From an uncultured Chlorobiaceae bacterium (lineage in GTDB: Bacteria > Bacteroidota > Chlorobiia > Chlorobiales > Chlorobiaceae): a DNA stretch of 28,790 nt. Positions 16,893-23,920 of this stretch are shown here, in pieces; positions within the stretch are counted from its first letter, which is position 1; every line of letters begins with the position of its first letter. The stretch lies in assembly GCA_903929845.1 (NCBI GenBank), contig CAIYWF010000117.1, positions 1 to 28,790 on the forward strand, read 5' to 3'. A model generated the notes under the pieces. It had not been told where the DNA came from. It was given only the letters and a program-made list of their open reading frames with translations, and did no database searches. The position numbers and the translations under genes are program-made.

Positions 16893-17169
16893 TGCCACTT
16901 TCTTTAATTTTACCAGAAAACTTTTTTTTGTTGAGGGATACCAAAGGAACAGGGTCAAACCCGCCCTTTGAAAAAGGATTGCATCGAAGAATACGCCATA
17001 GGGTCAGCCAGGATGCATAAAAAAAATTGTGGTGCTGAAAGGCTTCAAGCGCATAACTTGAACAGGTAGGCACATATTTGCAGGACGGACCAAACATTGG
17101 TGACAGAAACGCCTGGTAAAATTTTATCAGTATTATCGGCACCTGATTGAAAAACTTCCAGCTACTCAT
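16885..17169 (-). CDS. yidD: Membrane protein insertion efficiency factor YidD
   Basis: Small membrane-associated protein that assists YidC-dependent insertion. The 94 residues show the family pattern: an amphipathic N-terminal helix, YQAFLSPMFGPSCKYVPTCSSYALEA with the conserved cysteines and RY/KY-P-TCS motif, then LWRILRCNPFSKGGFDPV. The ATG at 17169 begins MSSWKFFN. It lies 43 bases after rnpA and overlaps yidC by 8 bases, the standard rpmH-rnpA-yidD-yidC order. Confidence 0.96.
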   Translation of the reverse strand: MSSWKFFNQVPIILIKFYQAFLSPMFGPSCKYVPTCSSYALEAFQHHNFFYASWLTLWRILRCNPFSKGGFDPVPLVSLNKKKFSGKIKESGNG

Positions 17170-17212
17170 GCTGTTTCATACTACGTTGTCCGGTTGAGTT
17201 AACCTCCAGAGT

Positions 17213-17644
17213 TCAGGAAAGTATCATATTTTCCATTAATACTCTGATTTCTTCCCTGAAAGCTTCAAGGTCAGGGAAAGTTTTTTTTCTGCCCATATAG
17301 AGAAACGCGATACAGAGCATTACACATGAACCGCTATGATGTGGATACTCTGCCTTATTCTGGAGGAGTGATTTTTCAAGCCGATAAGCTTCTTTCATCA
17401 TTCGTTTGACCCTGTTGCGTCTGACGGCAGAAGAGACTGTTTTTTTACTCACCGCAAACAGTATGGCCGGAACTCTCTGAATAATATGGGCTTCGGGCTT
17501 GACAGAAGCGTAGACTACCCTTAAAAAATCACCTTTCAAACTTTTTCCACTCCTGAACAGGAGTGAAATCAATTGTTTTTTCCTCAATATCTCATGCTTT
17601 CGCAGAGAATTAACTTGTACGTTATTCAAAACATGAAAAAGCAA
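17213..17644 (-). CDS. rnpA: Ribonuclease P protein component RnpA
   Basis: Protein subunit of RNase P, which removes 5' leaders from tRNA precursors together with the RnpB RNA. The signature RRNRVKRMMKEAYR lies in the middle of the protein, and a FRSGKSLKGDFLRVVY segment precedes it. No ATG lies near the expected N-terminus: the frame opens with TTG at 17644 (AGGA about 10 bases upstream) and a second TTG occurs five codons in at 17629, giving NNVQVNSLRKHEIL. Either is possible, so the start is uncertain by five residues. At 143 residues it is somewhat longer than E. coli RnpA (119). It follows rpmH by 47 bases. Confidence 0.93.
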   Translation of the reverse strand: MLFHVLNNVQVNSLRKHEILRKKQLISLLFRSGKSLKGDFLRVVYASVKPEAHIIQRVPAILFAVSKKTVSSAVRRNRVKRMMKEAYRLEKSLLQNKAEYPHHSGSCVMLCIAFLYMGRKKTFPDLEAFREEIRVLMENMILS

Positions 17645-17691
17645 TTATTATTCATCCTGACAAACAGACCCACTGGCCCATGCTCCGGTAC

Positions 17692-17853
17692 TTATTGGCC
17701 AGCAGTACCCATATCACAACTGACAGTAAGCGAGTGACGCCCTTTGGCTCTTCTTGCAGAGAGAACTTTCCGGCCGTTCTTGGTCGACATTCTCTGTCTG
17801 AATCCATGCTTGTTCCTTCTTTTTCTATTCCGCGGCTGATAGGTTCTTTTCAT
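17692..17853 (-). CDS. rpmH: Large ribosomal subunit protein bL34
   Basis: A 53-residue basic ribosomal protein found by translating the gap upstream of rnpA. It starts MKRTYQPRNRKRRNKHGF, continues with RQRMSTKNGRKVLSARRAKG and ends RHSLTVSCDMGTAGQ. The MKRT start, KHGFRxRM, TKNGRxVL and RRAKGR match bL34 throughout. Most bL34 proteins are 44-47 residues and stop after LTV plus one or two residues, so this one has about seven extra non-basic residues. GGAG lies 8 bases upstream of the ATG. It is the first gene of the leftward rpmH-rnpA-yidD-yidC-PAP2 unit. Confidence 0.96.
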   Translation of the reverse strand: MKRTYQPRNRKRRNKHGFRQRMSTKNGRKVLSARRAKGRHSLTVSCDMGTAGQ

Positions 17854-17903
17854 CGCTTAGAGCTCCACACTTGTTTTAATAAGTTCAAAATTTCAGGGCT
17901 CGT

Positions 17904-17932
17904 AATTTAGCATAATGGATGATCATTAACAA
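17904..17932 (-). promoter_or_regulatory. Candidate rpmH promoter
   Basis: On the minus strand TTGTTA (17932-17927) and TAAATT (17909-17904) are separated by 17 bases, about 50 bases upstream of the rpmH start. The hexamers match the sigma-70 consensus at four of six positions each. Confidence 0.4.
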
Positions 17933-18043
17933 ATGCTTCCGCTCTTTGGCAACATCTGCGACAAAACGACAAGCATTTTAGCGGCGACAGATCACGACAA
18001 ATGGGGTAAAAATTAGTTGTACCAACACAATTTATAAACAATG

Positions 18044-18072
18044 TTGACAACTTGTGGATAAAAAAAATTTAG
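18044..18072 (+). promoter_or_regulatory. Candidate upstream dnaA promoter with a DnaA box in the spacer
   Basis: A perfect TTGACA -35 at 18044-18049 is followed at 17 bases by a poor -10 (ATTTAG, 18067-18072). The spacer contains the consensus DnaA box, an arrangement that would let DnaA repress its own gene. The weak -10 keeps confidence low. Confidence 0.35.
18053..18061 (-). promoter_or_regulatory. Consensus DnaA box
   Basis: TGTGGATAA on the plus strand, i.e. a perfect TTATCCACA on the minus strand, 270 bases upstream of dnaA. It is the only full consensus box noticed in the region. Confidence 0.75.
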
Positions 18073-18128
18073 CCCGCAAATCATCAGATATTGCGGCATT
18101 CCAAAAGAATCAACATATGTTGACTACT

Positions 18129-18156
18129 TTGACTGCTAATTGGATTAAGATATTAA
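18129..18156 (+). promoter_or_regulatory. Candidate downstream dnaA promoter
   Basis: TTGACT (18129-18134), a 16-base spacer and TATTAA (18151-18156), about 170 bases before the dnaA ATG. An earlier TTGACT at 18120-18125 overlaps the palindrome at 18110-18123. Confidence 0.4.
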
Positions 18157-18323
18157 AAAAAGGCAAGATATCATGTTTAAAACCTTACGGTACACGATCA
18201 ATCATCAGGGGTGACTTTTCATAAAGGAAATTGTTTTTTATTCACCGAAAAAACTAACTTGTGAACACTGAATGTTGATGGCGCTAACAATATCGACCCT
18301 TACCTCTTTAATTTCAATTTTTT

Positions 18324-19799
18324 ATGCTCGAAGTTACGTCAAAAACGTCTGCGGAATATCCTCGAACGAAATTACCGAAAAGTAGCCCAATGGAGCATCA
18401 GGTGTGGGAAGCATGCCTTAATGTTATTCGGGAAAAAATCAATCCTCTGGCATTTAAAACCTGGTTTTTTCCAATTAAGCCATTAAGCTTTTCATGCAGT
18501 GAACTGACTATAGAGGTACCAAGCCAATTTTTTTATGAATGGATAGAGGAAAACTATTCCTCCTTTTTAAAGGAGGCGCTTAAAGAGGTCATTGGGCCGG
18601 AAGCACGACTGATGTATTCTATCGTAATGGATAAATCACAGGGTCAACCCGTCACCATAGAGCTACCACACCAAACTTCGATGAATAGTGATTTTATCTC
18701 TGCAAGTCGAGCTGCAGAAACCCGCTCTAAAAACACAGAGGAGTTTGATCGTAACCTTGCACGCTTTGAAACACATTTAAATTCCAAATACACCTTTGAT
18801 ACTCTTATCAGGGGGGATTGCAACTCGCTGGCATTTGCCGCATCAAAATCTGTCGCACAAAGCCCAGGTCAAAATGCTTTTAACCCACTTGTTATTTATG
18901 GTGGTGTTGGACTTGGTAAAACACATATGATGCAGGCTGTCGGCAACAGCGTCCGAGAAAACAGACTTTCTGAAAGAGTGCTTTATGTATCAAGCGAAAA
19001 ATTCGCAATCGACTTTGTTAATGCTATCCAGAATGGTAAAATACAGGAATTTTCCTCCTTTTACCGCTCTATTGATGTGCTTATTATCGACGATATTCAG
19101 TTCTTTTCTGGTAAGGAAAAAACTCAAGAAGAGATTTTTCATATCTTTAACACATTACATCAATCAAACAAACAGATTATCCTCTCTGCAGATCGTCCCA
19201 TAAAGGATATAAAAGGCATTGAAGATCGATTAATATCTCGCTTCAACTGGGGACTTTCGGCGGATATACAGCCTCCTGATTATGAAACTCGCAAGGCCAT
19301 CATACTCAGCAAACTCCACCAGAGCGGAGTGAATCTTGATGATGCCGTCATTGAATTTATTGCAACTAATGTCACTGAAAATGTAAGGGAGCTTGAGGGT
19401 TGTATTGTGAAATTGCTGGCTGCCCAATCGCTTGATAACAGGGAAATCGATCTCCAGTTCACTAAATCAACCCTTAAAGATATTATCAGACATACGACTA
19501 AAAGGCTGACACTTGACACTATAGAAAAAGCGGTTTGTTCTTATTTATCCATTACTCCGAACGACTTGAAGGGAAAATCCAAAAAAAAGGAAATAGCTTT
19601 TGGGCGACAAGTTGCAATGTATCTCTCAAAACAATTAACCGATTCTTCATTGAAAACAATAGGACTTCATTTCGGAGGCAGAGATCATTCAACAGTCATC
19701 CATGCTGTTACGACGATGACAAAAAGGGTCGACTCTCTACCAGAAGAGAGAAAAAAAATTGAAGAAATCAGGAAAAGGATTGAGATTCTGTCAATGTAA
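18324..19799 (+). CDS. dnaA: Chromosomal replication initiator protein DnaA
   Basis: AAA+ initiator that binds DnaA boxes and melts the origin. The 491-residue protein has the four DnaA domains: an N-terminal interaction domain (about 24-105, VWEACLNVIREKINPLAFKTWF), a variable linker (about 106-150), the AAA+ domain with Walker A GGVGLGKTH (193-201) and Walker B VLIIDDIQF (252-260), and the C-terminal helix-turn-helix with the signature GGRDHSTVIHAV. No Shine-Dalgarno sequence precedes the ATG at 18324. A start at M23 (MEHQVWEA) is possible, because the first 22 residues are not part of the conserved domain. It opens the rightward dnaA-dnaN-recF-dciA series. Confidence 0.98.
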   Translation: MLEVTSKTSAEYPRTKLPKSSPMEHQVWEACLNVIREKINPLAFKTWFFPIKPLSFSCSELTIEVPSQFFYEWIEENYSSFLKEALKEVIGPEARLMYSIVMDKSQGQPVTIELPHQTSMNSDFISASRAAETRSKNTEEFDRNLARFETHLNSKYTFDTLIRGDCNSLAFAASKSVAQSPGQNAFNPLVIYGGVGLGKTHMMQAVGNSVRENRLSERVLYVSSEKFAIDFVNAIQNGKIQEFSSFYRSIDVLIIDDIQFFSGKEKTQEEIFHIFNTLHQSNKQIILSADRPIKDIKGIEDRLISRFNWGLSADIQPPDYETRKAIILSKLHQSGVNLDDAVIEFIATNVTENVRELEGCIVKLLAAQSLDNREIDLQFTKSTLKDIIRHTTKRLTLDTIEKAVCSYLSITPNDLKGKSKKKEIAFGRQVAMYLSKQLTDSSLKTIGLHFGGRDHSTVIHAVTTMTKRVDSLPEERKKIEEIRKRIEILSM

Positions 19800-19841
19800 A
19801 TACAAACTGTATAGAAGTTGTTAAAGATTTGTGTGATTGAC

Positions 19842-19850
19842 TGTTGATAA
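19842..19850 (-). promoter_or_regulatory. DnaA-box variant TTATCAACA (minus strand, left arm of inverted repeat)
   Basis: Differs from TTATCCACA at one position and has its partner in the right arm at 19859-19867. Confidence 0.55.
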
Positions 19851-19858
19851 CCTATTAG

Positions 19859-19867
19859 TTATCAACA
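19859..19867 (+). promoter_or_regulatory. DnaA-box variant TTATCAACA (right arm of inverted repeat)
   Basis: Same nine bases as the next two boxes, one change from consensus. Confidence 0.55.
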
Positions 19868-19887
19868 GTCAATCACACAAACTAAAA

Positions 19888-19896
19888 TTATCAACA
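19888..19896 (+). promoter_or_regulatory. DnaA-box variant TTATCAACA
   Basis: Exact copy of the 19859 box, 29 bases further on in the same orientation. Confidence 0.55.
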
Positions 19897-19932
19897 AACC
19901 ATAAACACAAAAGGATTGTTCCAAAACACAGG

Positions 19933-19941
19933 TTATCAACA
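19933..19941 (+). promoter_or_regulatory. DnaA-box variant TTATCAACA adjoining the A+T-rich segment
   Basis: Exact copy, same orientation as the previous two, directly next to the A+T-rich tract. This is the position expected for the box from which DnaA extends onto the unwinding element. Confidence 0.55.
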
Positions 19942-20000
19942 CTTTTATATATATTAAAGAATAGTATAAGTTATTTATTTAAAATATTTTAACAAATAAA
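19941..20000. other. A+T-rich segment, candidate DNA unwinding element
   Basis: Direct count gives 5 G/C among 60 bases (92% A+T). It lies between the last TTATCAACA box and dnaN. DNA unwinding elements occupy this position in origins located between dnaA and dnaN. Confidence 0.55.
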
Positions 20001-20082
20001 ACACTGTGACTGTCCAGATATCAACAATGCCAACAACAACAACAATTTTATAAATTACATTTAATAGATAACGTTGTAGAAG

Positions 20083-21207
20083 ATGAAAATAATATCCTCA
20101 ATACATCAATTACAGGATCCTGTCAGTAAAGTCACTCAGGCTATACCTGCGAAAACCATTGATGCTCGTTTTGAAAATGTTCATTTATCCATTGAACCTG
20201 GAAGCCTTACACTTTTTGCATCTGACGGTGAACTTTCAATAACAGCAAAAATTGATGTTGAAACATCTGATGCGGCAAATATCGGTATCAATGCAAGAAC
20301 TCTCCAGGATTTTCTCAGAAGCATGTATGATACCTCTGTGACTTTTGTTATTGAACGGCAGGAAATCAGTGATCATGGTATGGTACATATCACCACAGAT
20401 AAAGGGCAGTATAAAATAGCATGTCTCTTTGAAAGCAAGCTTGAAAAACATGAAAAGAGCTACGATATATCGATTGAACTTGCAACTGCAGAACTTCTTG
20501 ATGTCATTCAGAAAACAATTTTCGCTTGCAGTGTTGATGGCATGAGACCTGCAATGATGGGCGTGCTTTTTGAGCTTGAAGGCAGTACCATTACTGCTGT
20601 TTCAACAGATGGGCATCGACTGGTACGATGCAGAAAAAATTCATCACTGGATGTTCCTGAAAAGCAAAAAATTGTTGTGCCTGCAAGAGTACTTTCTATT
20701 TTACAAAAACTTGCCCAGCACGAATCACTCACGATGTCTATTGATGCAGATCGTCGTTTTGTCCGTTTTATTATTGGTAATATTGTTCTTGATGGCGCTT
20801 TGATTGTTGAACCGTATCCGAATTATGATGCTGTTATTCCTGTCGAGCATGATAAACATGTTATTATTAGTCGTTCGATGGTTTACGATTCAGTAAGACG
20901 TGTTGGTCGTTTTTCAAGTATTGGTGATATTAAAATGGTGATTGACAATCAACTGCTGAAGGTTATGGCAGAAAATACCAACGATGGAGAAGCGGCCCAG
21001 GAAGAATTACCCTGCAACTATTCGGGAGAACCTATTACGATCGGCTTTAATTCAAAGTTTATTGAAGCTGCTCTTGCACACTTAGATGACAGTGAGATCC
21101 GTATAGAGCTTAAAAGTCCTACAACAGCCGTGATTTTTAAGCCGCATAAGGAAGGGGAGGAGGATAAATTTATGATTCTCGTTATGCCTGTTAGAATTAA
21201 TAGTTGA
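20083..21207 (+). CDS. dnaN: DNA polymerase III beta subunit (sliding clamp)
   Basis: Ring-shaped dimeric clamp that tethers DNA polymerases to DNA. The 374-residue protein has three clamp folds (about 1-120, 128-245, 250-374), VSTDGHRLVR in the second domain, VEPYPNYDAVIP near residues 245-256, and the conserved C-terminal MPVRI (MPVRINS). The ATG at 20083 gives the standard N-terminus, MKIISSIHQLQDPVSKV. No strong ribosome site is visible. recF starts 16 bases after the stop. Confidence 0.98.
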   Translation: MKIISSIHQLQDPVSKVTQAIPAKTIDARFENVHLSIEPGSLTLFASDGELSITAKIDVETSDAANIGINARTLQDFLRSMYDTSVTFVIERQEISDHGMVHITTDKGQYKIACLFESKLEKHEKSYDISIELATAELLDVIQKTIFACSVDGMRPAMMGVLFELEGSTITAVSTDGHRLVRCRKNSSLDVPEKQKIVVPARVLSILQKLAQHESLTMSIDADRRFVRFIIGNIVLDGALIVEPYPNYDAVIPVEHDKHVIISRSMVYDSVRRVGRFSSIGDIKMVIDNQLLKVMAENTNDGEAAQEELPCNYSGEPITIGFNSKFIEAALAHLDDSEIRIELKSPTTAVIFKPHKEGEEDKFMILVMPVRINS

Positions 21208-21223
21208 TAAGTCTTTAAAATTA

Positions 21224-22333
21224 TTGATACTTCAATGTTTGCTTTATAATAATTTCCGAAACCACCGGTTATTAACATTTAAACCAGATGATGGTATTAC
21301 AATCATTTATGGTAAAAATGGTTCAGGAAAAACATCTCTTCTTGAGGGAGTTCATTATTGTGCTTTGACTAAAGGGTGGATCGGTGCAAAAGATAGTGAG
21401 TATCTGTCTTTTGCGTCTGATTTTTTTTTACTTGACGGCAGCTTTCTGAGTAATCAGGAAGCTCCTGTGACGGTTAAAATTGTCTATAAAAAAGAAAATG
21501 ATAAGAAACTTATTGTTAATCACAGTGAAGTAAAAAAATTTTCGCGTCATATAGGTCGTATCCCTTGTATTACTTTTTCACCATACGAAATGGTGATTGT
21601 AAATGGTTCTCCGGCCGATAGAAGGCGATTCATCGATAATGCGATTTCTCAGACAAACAGAAAGTACCTTGATGATCTTTTGGCTTATCGACAGGTTCTG
21701 ATGCAAAGAAATGCCTTTCTTCTCCAGTTATCTGACAATAAAAGTCTACCAAAAGAAATATTATCTCTTTTGACGGAACAACTCTCAGAACATGCTGCAT
21801 CAATAGTTTCTGCAAGAGTGCAGTTTATAGCCGCTTTTAATAATCTCTTCAGAGAACTTTATGAGCACTTTTCCGTTGATGAAGAGCCAGATATATTTTA
21901 TCGATCCACACTTGGTAACATTAATAAAGCGAGTTCTCATGATCTTATTTATTCTTTGTTTCTTGAAAAGTATGAGCAGACAGAGAGACAGGAAATATAT
22001 CGTGCTCAGACTCTGACAGGTCCTCATCGAGATGATTTACAATTTCTTCTTAATGAAAAGGAGATAAAAAAATATGCATCACAGGGTCAAATGAGAACAT
22101 TTCTTATCGGCCTCAAGCTCGCGCAGCATCAATATTTTTTCGAACTCCTAGGAGAAAAGCCTATCTGTCTTCTCGATGATATATTCAGTGAACTTGATGC
22201 TTCAAGGGTCGATGATATTTTCACTCTATTGCAAACATTTGGGCAAACGATTATAACATCTACTGAAAAAAAAGGTAACTGTAATGTCACAGCTCTGTCC
22301 ATAGAATCGCTAAAAAACAATGGGATTAAGTGA
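21224..22333 (+). CDS. recF: DNA replication and repair protein RecF
   Basis: SMC/ABC-like ATPase that acts with RecO and RecR to load RecA at single-strand gaps. The 369-residue product has Walker A GKNGSGKTS (30-38), SPYEM with the following DRRRFID region (119-138), the ABC signature SQGQMRTFL (286-294) and Walker B ICLLDDIFSELD (314-325). The start is a TTG at 21224. It gives ILQCLLYNNFRNH, which aligns exactly with the usual RecF N-terminus, and no ATG lies nearby, so a TTG start is likely. Its stop overlaps a GTG that could start the next gene. Confidence 0.96.
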   Translation: MILQCLLYNNFRNHRLLTFKPDDGITIIYGKNGSGKTSLLEGVHYCALTKGWIGAKDSEYLSFASDFFLLDGSFLSNQEAPVTVKIVYKKENDKKLIVNHSEVKKFSRHIGRIPCITFSPYEMVIVNGSPADRRRFIDNAISQTNRKYLDDLLAYRQVLMQRNAFLLQLSDNKSLPKEILSLLTEQLSEHAASIVSARVQFIAAFNNLFRELYEHFSVDEEPDIFYRSTLGNINKASSHDLIYSLFLEKYEQTERQEIYRAQTLTGPHRDDLQFLLNEKEIKKYASQGQMRTFLIGLKLAQHQYFFELLGEKPICLLDDIFSELDASRVDDIFTLLQTFGQTIITSTEKKGNCNVTALSIESLKNNGIK

Positions 22334-22335
22334 AC

Positions 22336-22629
22336 ATGTCAAGAGTAAAGAGTCCTAAACAAATTTCAGCGTTGGTTGGTGATTTATATCAGGTACTCGG
22401 TCTGGAAGAGGCTTATCAGCAGTATAAAACCCTTCAGATATGGAATACGGCGGTAGGAGGGGCTATTGCAGAAGCGACTGTGCTTGAGCGATTCACTGGT
22501 GGACAATTGTTTATTAGGGTCAAAAATCCAGCATGGAGAATGGAGCTTAATTTCCGTAAAAAGGAGATTATTGCTAAGCTAAACGCGGCAATTGACAATG
22601 TATTGGTTCAGGAGATTATTTTCAGATAA
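22336..22629 (+). CDS. DUF721 / DciA-like protein, putative replicative helicase loader
   Basis: Small protein (97 residues from the ATG at 22336) with the DUF721 pattern: an N-terminal helix, then LQIWNTAVGGAIAEAT, GGQLFIRVKNPAWRMELNFRK and a C-terminal EIIFR. DUF721 proteins are grouped with DciA, the ancestral helicase-loading partner of DnaB in bacteria lacking DnaC or DnaI. Position after dnaA-dnaN-recF supports a replication role, but function here is inferred. An alternative GTG start at 22330 overlaps the recF stop (GTGA) and would add two residues. The gene converges on the flavodiiron gene. Confidence 0.85.
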   Translation: MSRVKSPKQISALVGDLYQVLGLEEAYQQYKTLQIWNTAVGGAIAEATVLERFTGGQLFIRVKNPAWRMELNFRKKEIIAKLNAAIDNVLVQEIIFR

Positions 22630-22658
22630 CAGAAACTATAACAGCGCAGGTATCTGAA
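22621..22658. terminator. Weak inverted repeat between convergent genes, possible terminator
   Basis: TTCAGATA (22621-22628) and TATCTGAA (22651-22658) form an 8-bp perfect stem with a 22-base loop, spanning the DciA-like stop. The long loop and short T-runs make this a weak candidate for a bidirectional terminator. Confidence 0.25.
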
Positions 22659-22665
22659 TAATCAA

Positions 22666-23889
22666 TTAGAGACTGCAACTGAGTTGATACATTTCAATCA
22701 TTTTTTCTGCATAAGCTTTCCCGAAAGCGATGCACTTCTCAAATTCAGGTTCATGTGGTTTAAATTTTACCATAACATTCTGCTCAAATACTTTGAGTTT
22801 GAGCAGTGTGAAATTCATCTCTATCATACGTACAGCCTCTCCACTCCATCCGTATGATCCAAATGCGGCTGCGAGCTTTCCTTTATCCCGTATCGGGTTG
22901 ATTGTAGAGAAAACTTGATAAATCTGTGGGAGTATATTCTGGTTTATTGTTGGAGATCCTACGATTATTCCTGTACAGTGTGATATTTTCTCCTCAAGAT
23001 CTGAAGCTTTTAGGCTTTCAATATCACATACATCAATCATGAAGTCACAGGATTGACGCAGCCCATCAGCAATTTTTTCAGCCATTAATGTTGTATTTTC
23101 ATAAGCCGACACATAAGCAATAAGAATGTGTTTTTCATTAGGCAAAGCGATAGCGGTTGAGGCATACTTAAAAGAAAGATCAATATATTTCTTCCAGTTT
23201 GATCTCAGTATCGGGCCATGACCAGGGCATATCGCCCTGATATCCAATTTCTTGATTTTTTCAATAGCTTGCAGCATGTATTTGCTGAAGGGCTTGAGAA
23301 TGGTATCGAAGTAATAGGTAAAAGAGTCGTCAAAATCACCCACTGTGTCATCATACATGCCTTCATTGCAAAAATGTGCTCCAAAAGAATCACAGGTAAA
23401 AAGAAGACGATCTTCTTCAAGCCATGTGTACATGGTGTCAGGCCAGTGAAGATTTGGTGCATTAATGAAATGAAGAGTTTTATTACCAAGATTTAGCGTA
23501 TCACCTGTTTTGACCACAAGCGATTTAAAGTCATGACCAGTCTGATCACGGAGAAATTTGATGGCATTCCCACTTCCAACTACGGTTGCGTTTGGAGCCA
23601 CAGCAAGCAGATTTTTCATGTTGCCGGAATGGTCAGGCTCAGTGTGGTCAACAACGATATATTCTATCTCAGATAGATCGGTAACTTGCTTTAACTTAGA
23701 AAGATATGTTGGCCAGAACTTTTCTTTTGTCGTTTCTATAATCGTTTTTTTATCGGCATTGATAAAATAGGAGTTATAGGTTGTCCCATATTTTGTTTCC
23801 ATAACAATATCGAAGGTGATGAGACCTGGGTCAAGAACACCAATCCAGCTAACGTCATCGGTAATAGGAAGCACTCTATTATCTATCAT
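22666..23889 (-). CDS. Flavodiiron protein (FprA / rubredoxin:oxygen oxidoreductase type)
   Basis: Cytoplasmic two-domain enzyme that reduces oxygen to water and/or nitric oxide to nitrous oxide, used by anaerobes for protection. The N-terminal beta-lactamase-like domain (about 1-250) has a complete diiron ligand set: HTEPDH (H82, E84, D86, H87), H148, D167 and H224. The C-terminal flavodoxin domain (about 253-400) starts ILIAYVSAYENT, an FMN phosphate-binding loop, and contains VGSPTINQNILPQ. No rubredoxin domain is fused, so a separate electron donor is needed. The start ATG at 23889 has no clear ribosome site. An A+T palindrome lies 15-31 bases upstream. Confidence 0.94.
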   Translation of the reverse strand: MIDNRVLPITDDVSWIGVLDPGLITFDIVMETKYGTTYNSYFINADKKTIIETTKEKFWPTYLSKLKQVTDLSEIEYIVVDHTEPDHSGNMKNLLAVAPNATVVGSGNAIKFLRDQTGHDFKSLVVKTGDTLNLGNKTLHFINAPNLHWPDTMYTWLEEDRLLFTCDSFGAHFCNEGMYDDTVGDFDDSFTYYFDTILKPFSKYMLQAIEKIKKLDIRAICPGHGPILRSNWKKYIDLSFKYASTAIALPNEKHILIAYVSAYENTTLMAEKIADGLRQSCDFMIDVCDIESLKASDLEEKISHCTGIIVGSPTINQNILPQIYQVFSTINPIRDKGKLAAAFGSYGWSGEAVRMIEMNFTLLKLKVFEQNVMVKFKPHEPEFEKCIAFGKAYAEKMIEMYQLSCSL

Positions 23890-23903
23890 GATTATTTTCA
23901 GGA

Positions 23904-23920
23904 ATTAATTTAAAATTAAT
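23904..23920. promoter_or_regulatory. 17-bp A+T palindrome upstream of the flavodiiron gene, possible operator
   Basis: ATTAATTT and AAATTAAT flank a single central base, a perfect 8+1+8 inverted repeat. It lies between tandem TATACT elements (23926-23936 on the minus strand) and the ATG. A+T-only palindromes arise easily by chance in such composition. Confidence 0.3.

Larger units (their letters stand above)
17854..18323. other. Upstream half of presumed oriC / rpmH-dnaA divergent intergenic region (470 bases)
   Basis: Contains no gene. Visible elements are candidate divergent promoters for rpmH and dnaA, one consensus DnaA box (18053-18061), four CGACA direct repeats (17959-17999), and a 14-bp palindrome TCAACATATGTTGA (18110-18123) abutting a -35-like hexamer. 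The region between rpmH and dnaA is the classical origin or dnaA-regulatory site in many bacteria. Confidence 0.6.
19828..19881. repeat. Perfect 24-bp inverted repeat with 6-base loop, containing two DnaA-like boxes
   Basis: Left arm 19828-19851, loop 19852-19857 (CTATTA), right arm 19858-19881; the arms pair with no mismatch by direct reading. Each arm contains TTATCAACA in opposite orientation. It begins 28 bases after the dnaA stop. No T-run follows, so a simple intrinsic terminator is not favoured, although the hairpin could stop or protect the dnaA transcript. Confidence 0.85.
19800..20082. other. Downstream half of presumed oriC (dnaA-dnaN intergenic region)
   Basis: These 283 bases hold a perfect 24-bp inverted repeat, four TTATCAACA boxes (one on the minus strand), a near-match box ATATCAACA at 20018-20026, a 60-base A+T-rich segment and a (CAA)5 tract at 20031-20045. 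Clustered DnaA boxes next to an A+T-rich unwinding region fit the working half of a bipartite origin. This assignment is inferred from sequence only. Confidence 0.7.

Noticed and set aside
19882..19887. Reading the 24-bp inverted repeat as an intrinsic terminator of dnaA
   Set aside because: The bases after the stem (ACTAAAAT) lack a T-run; RNA ends would be needed to support termination.
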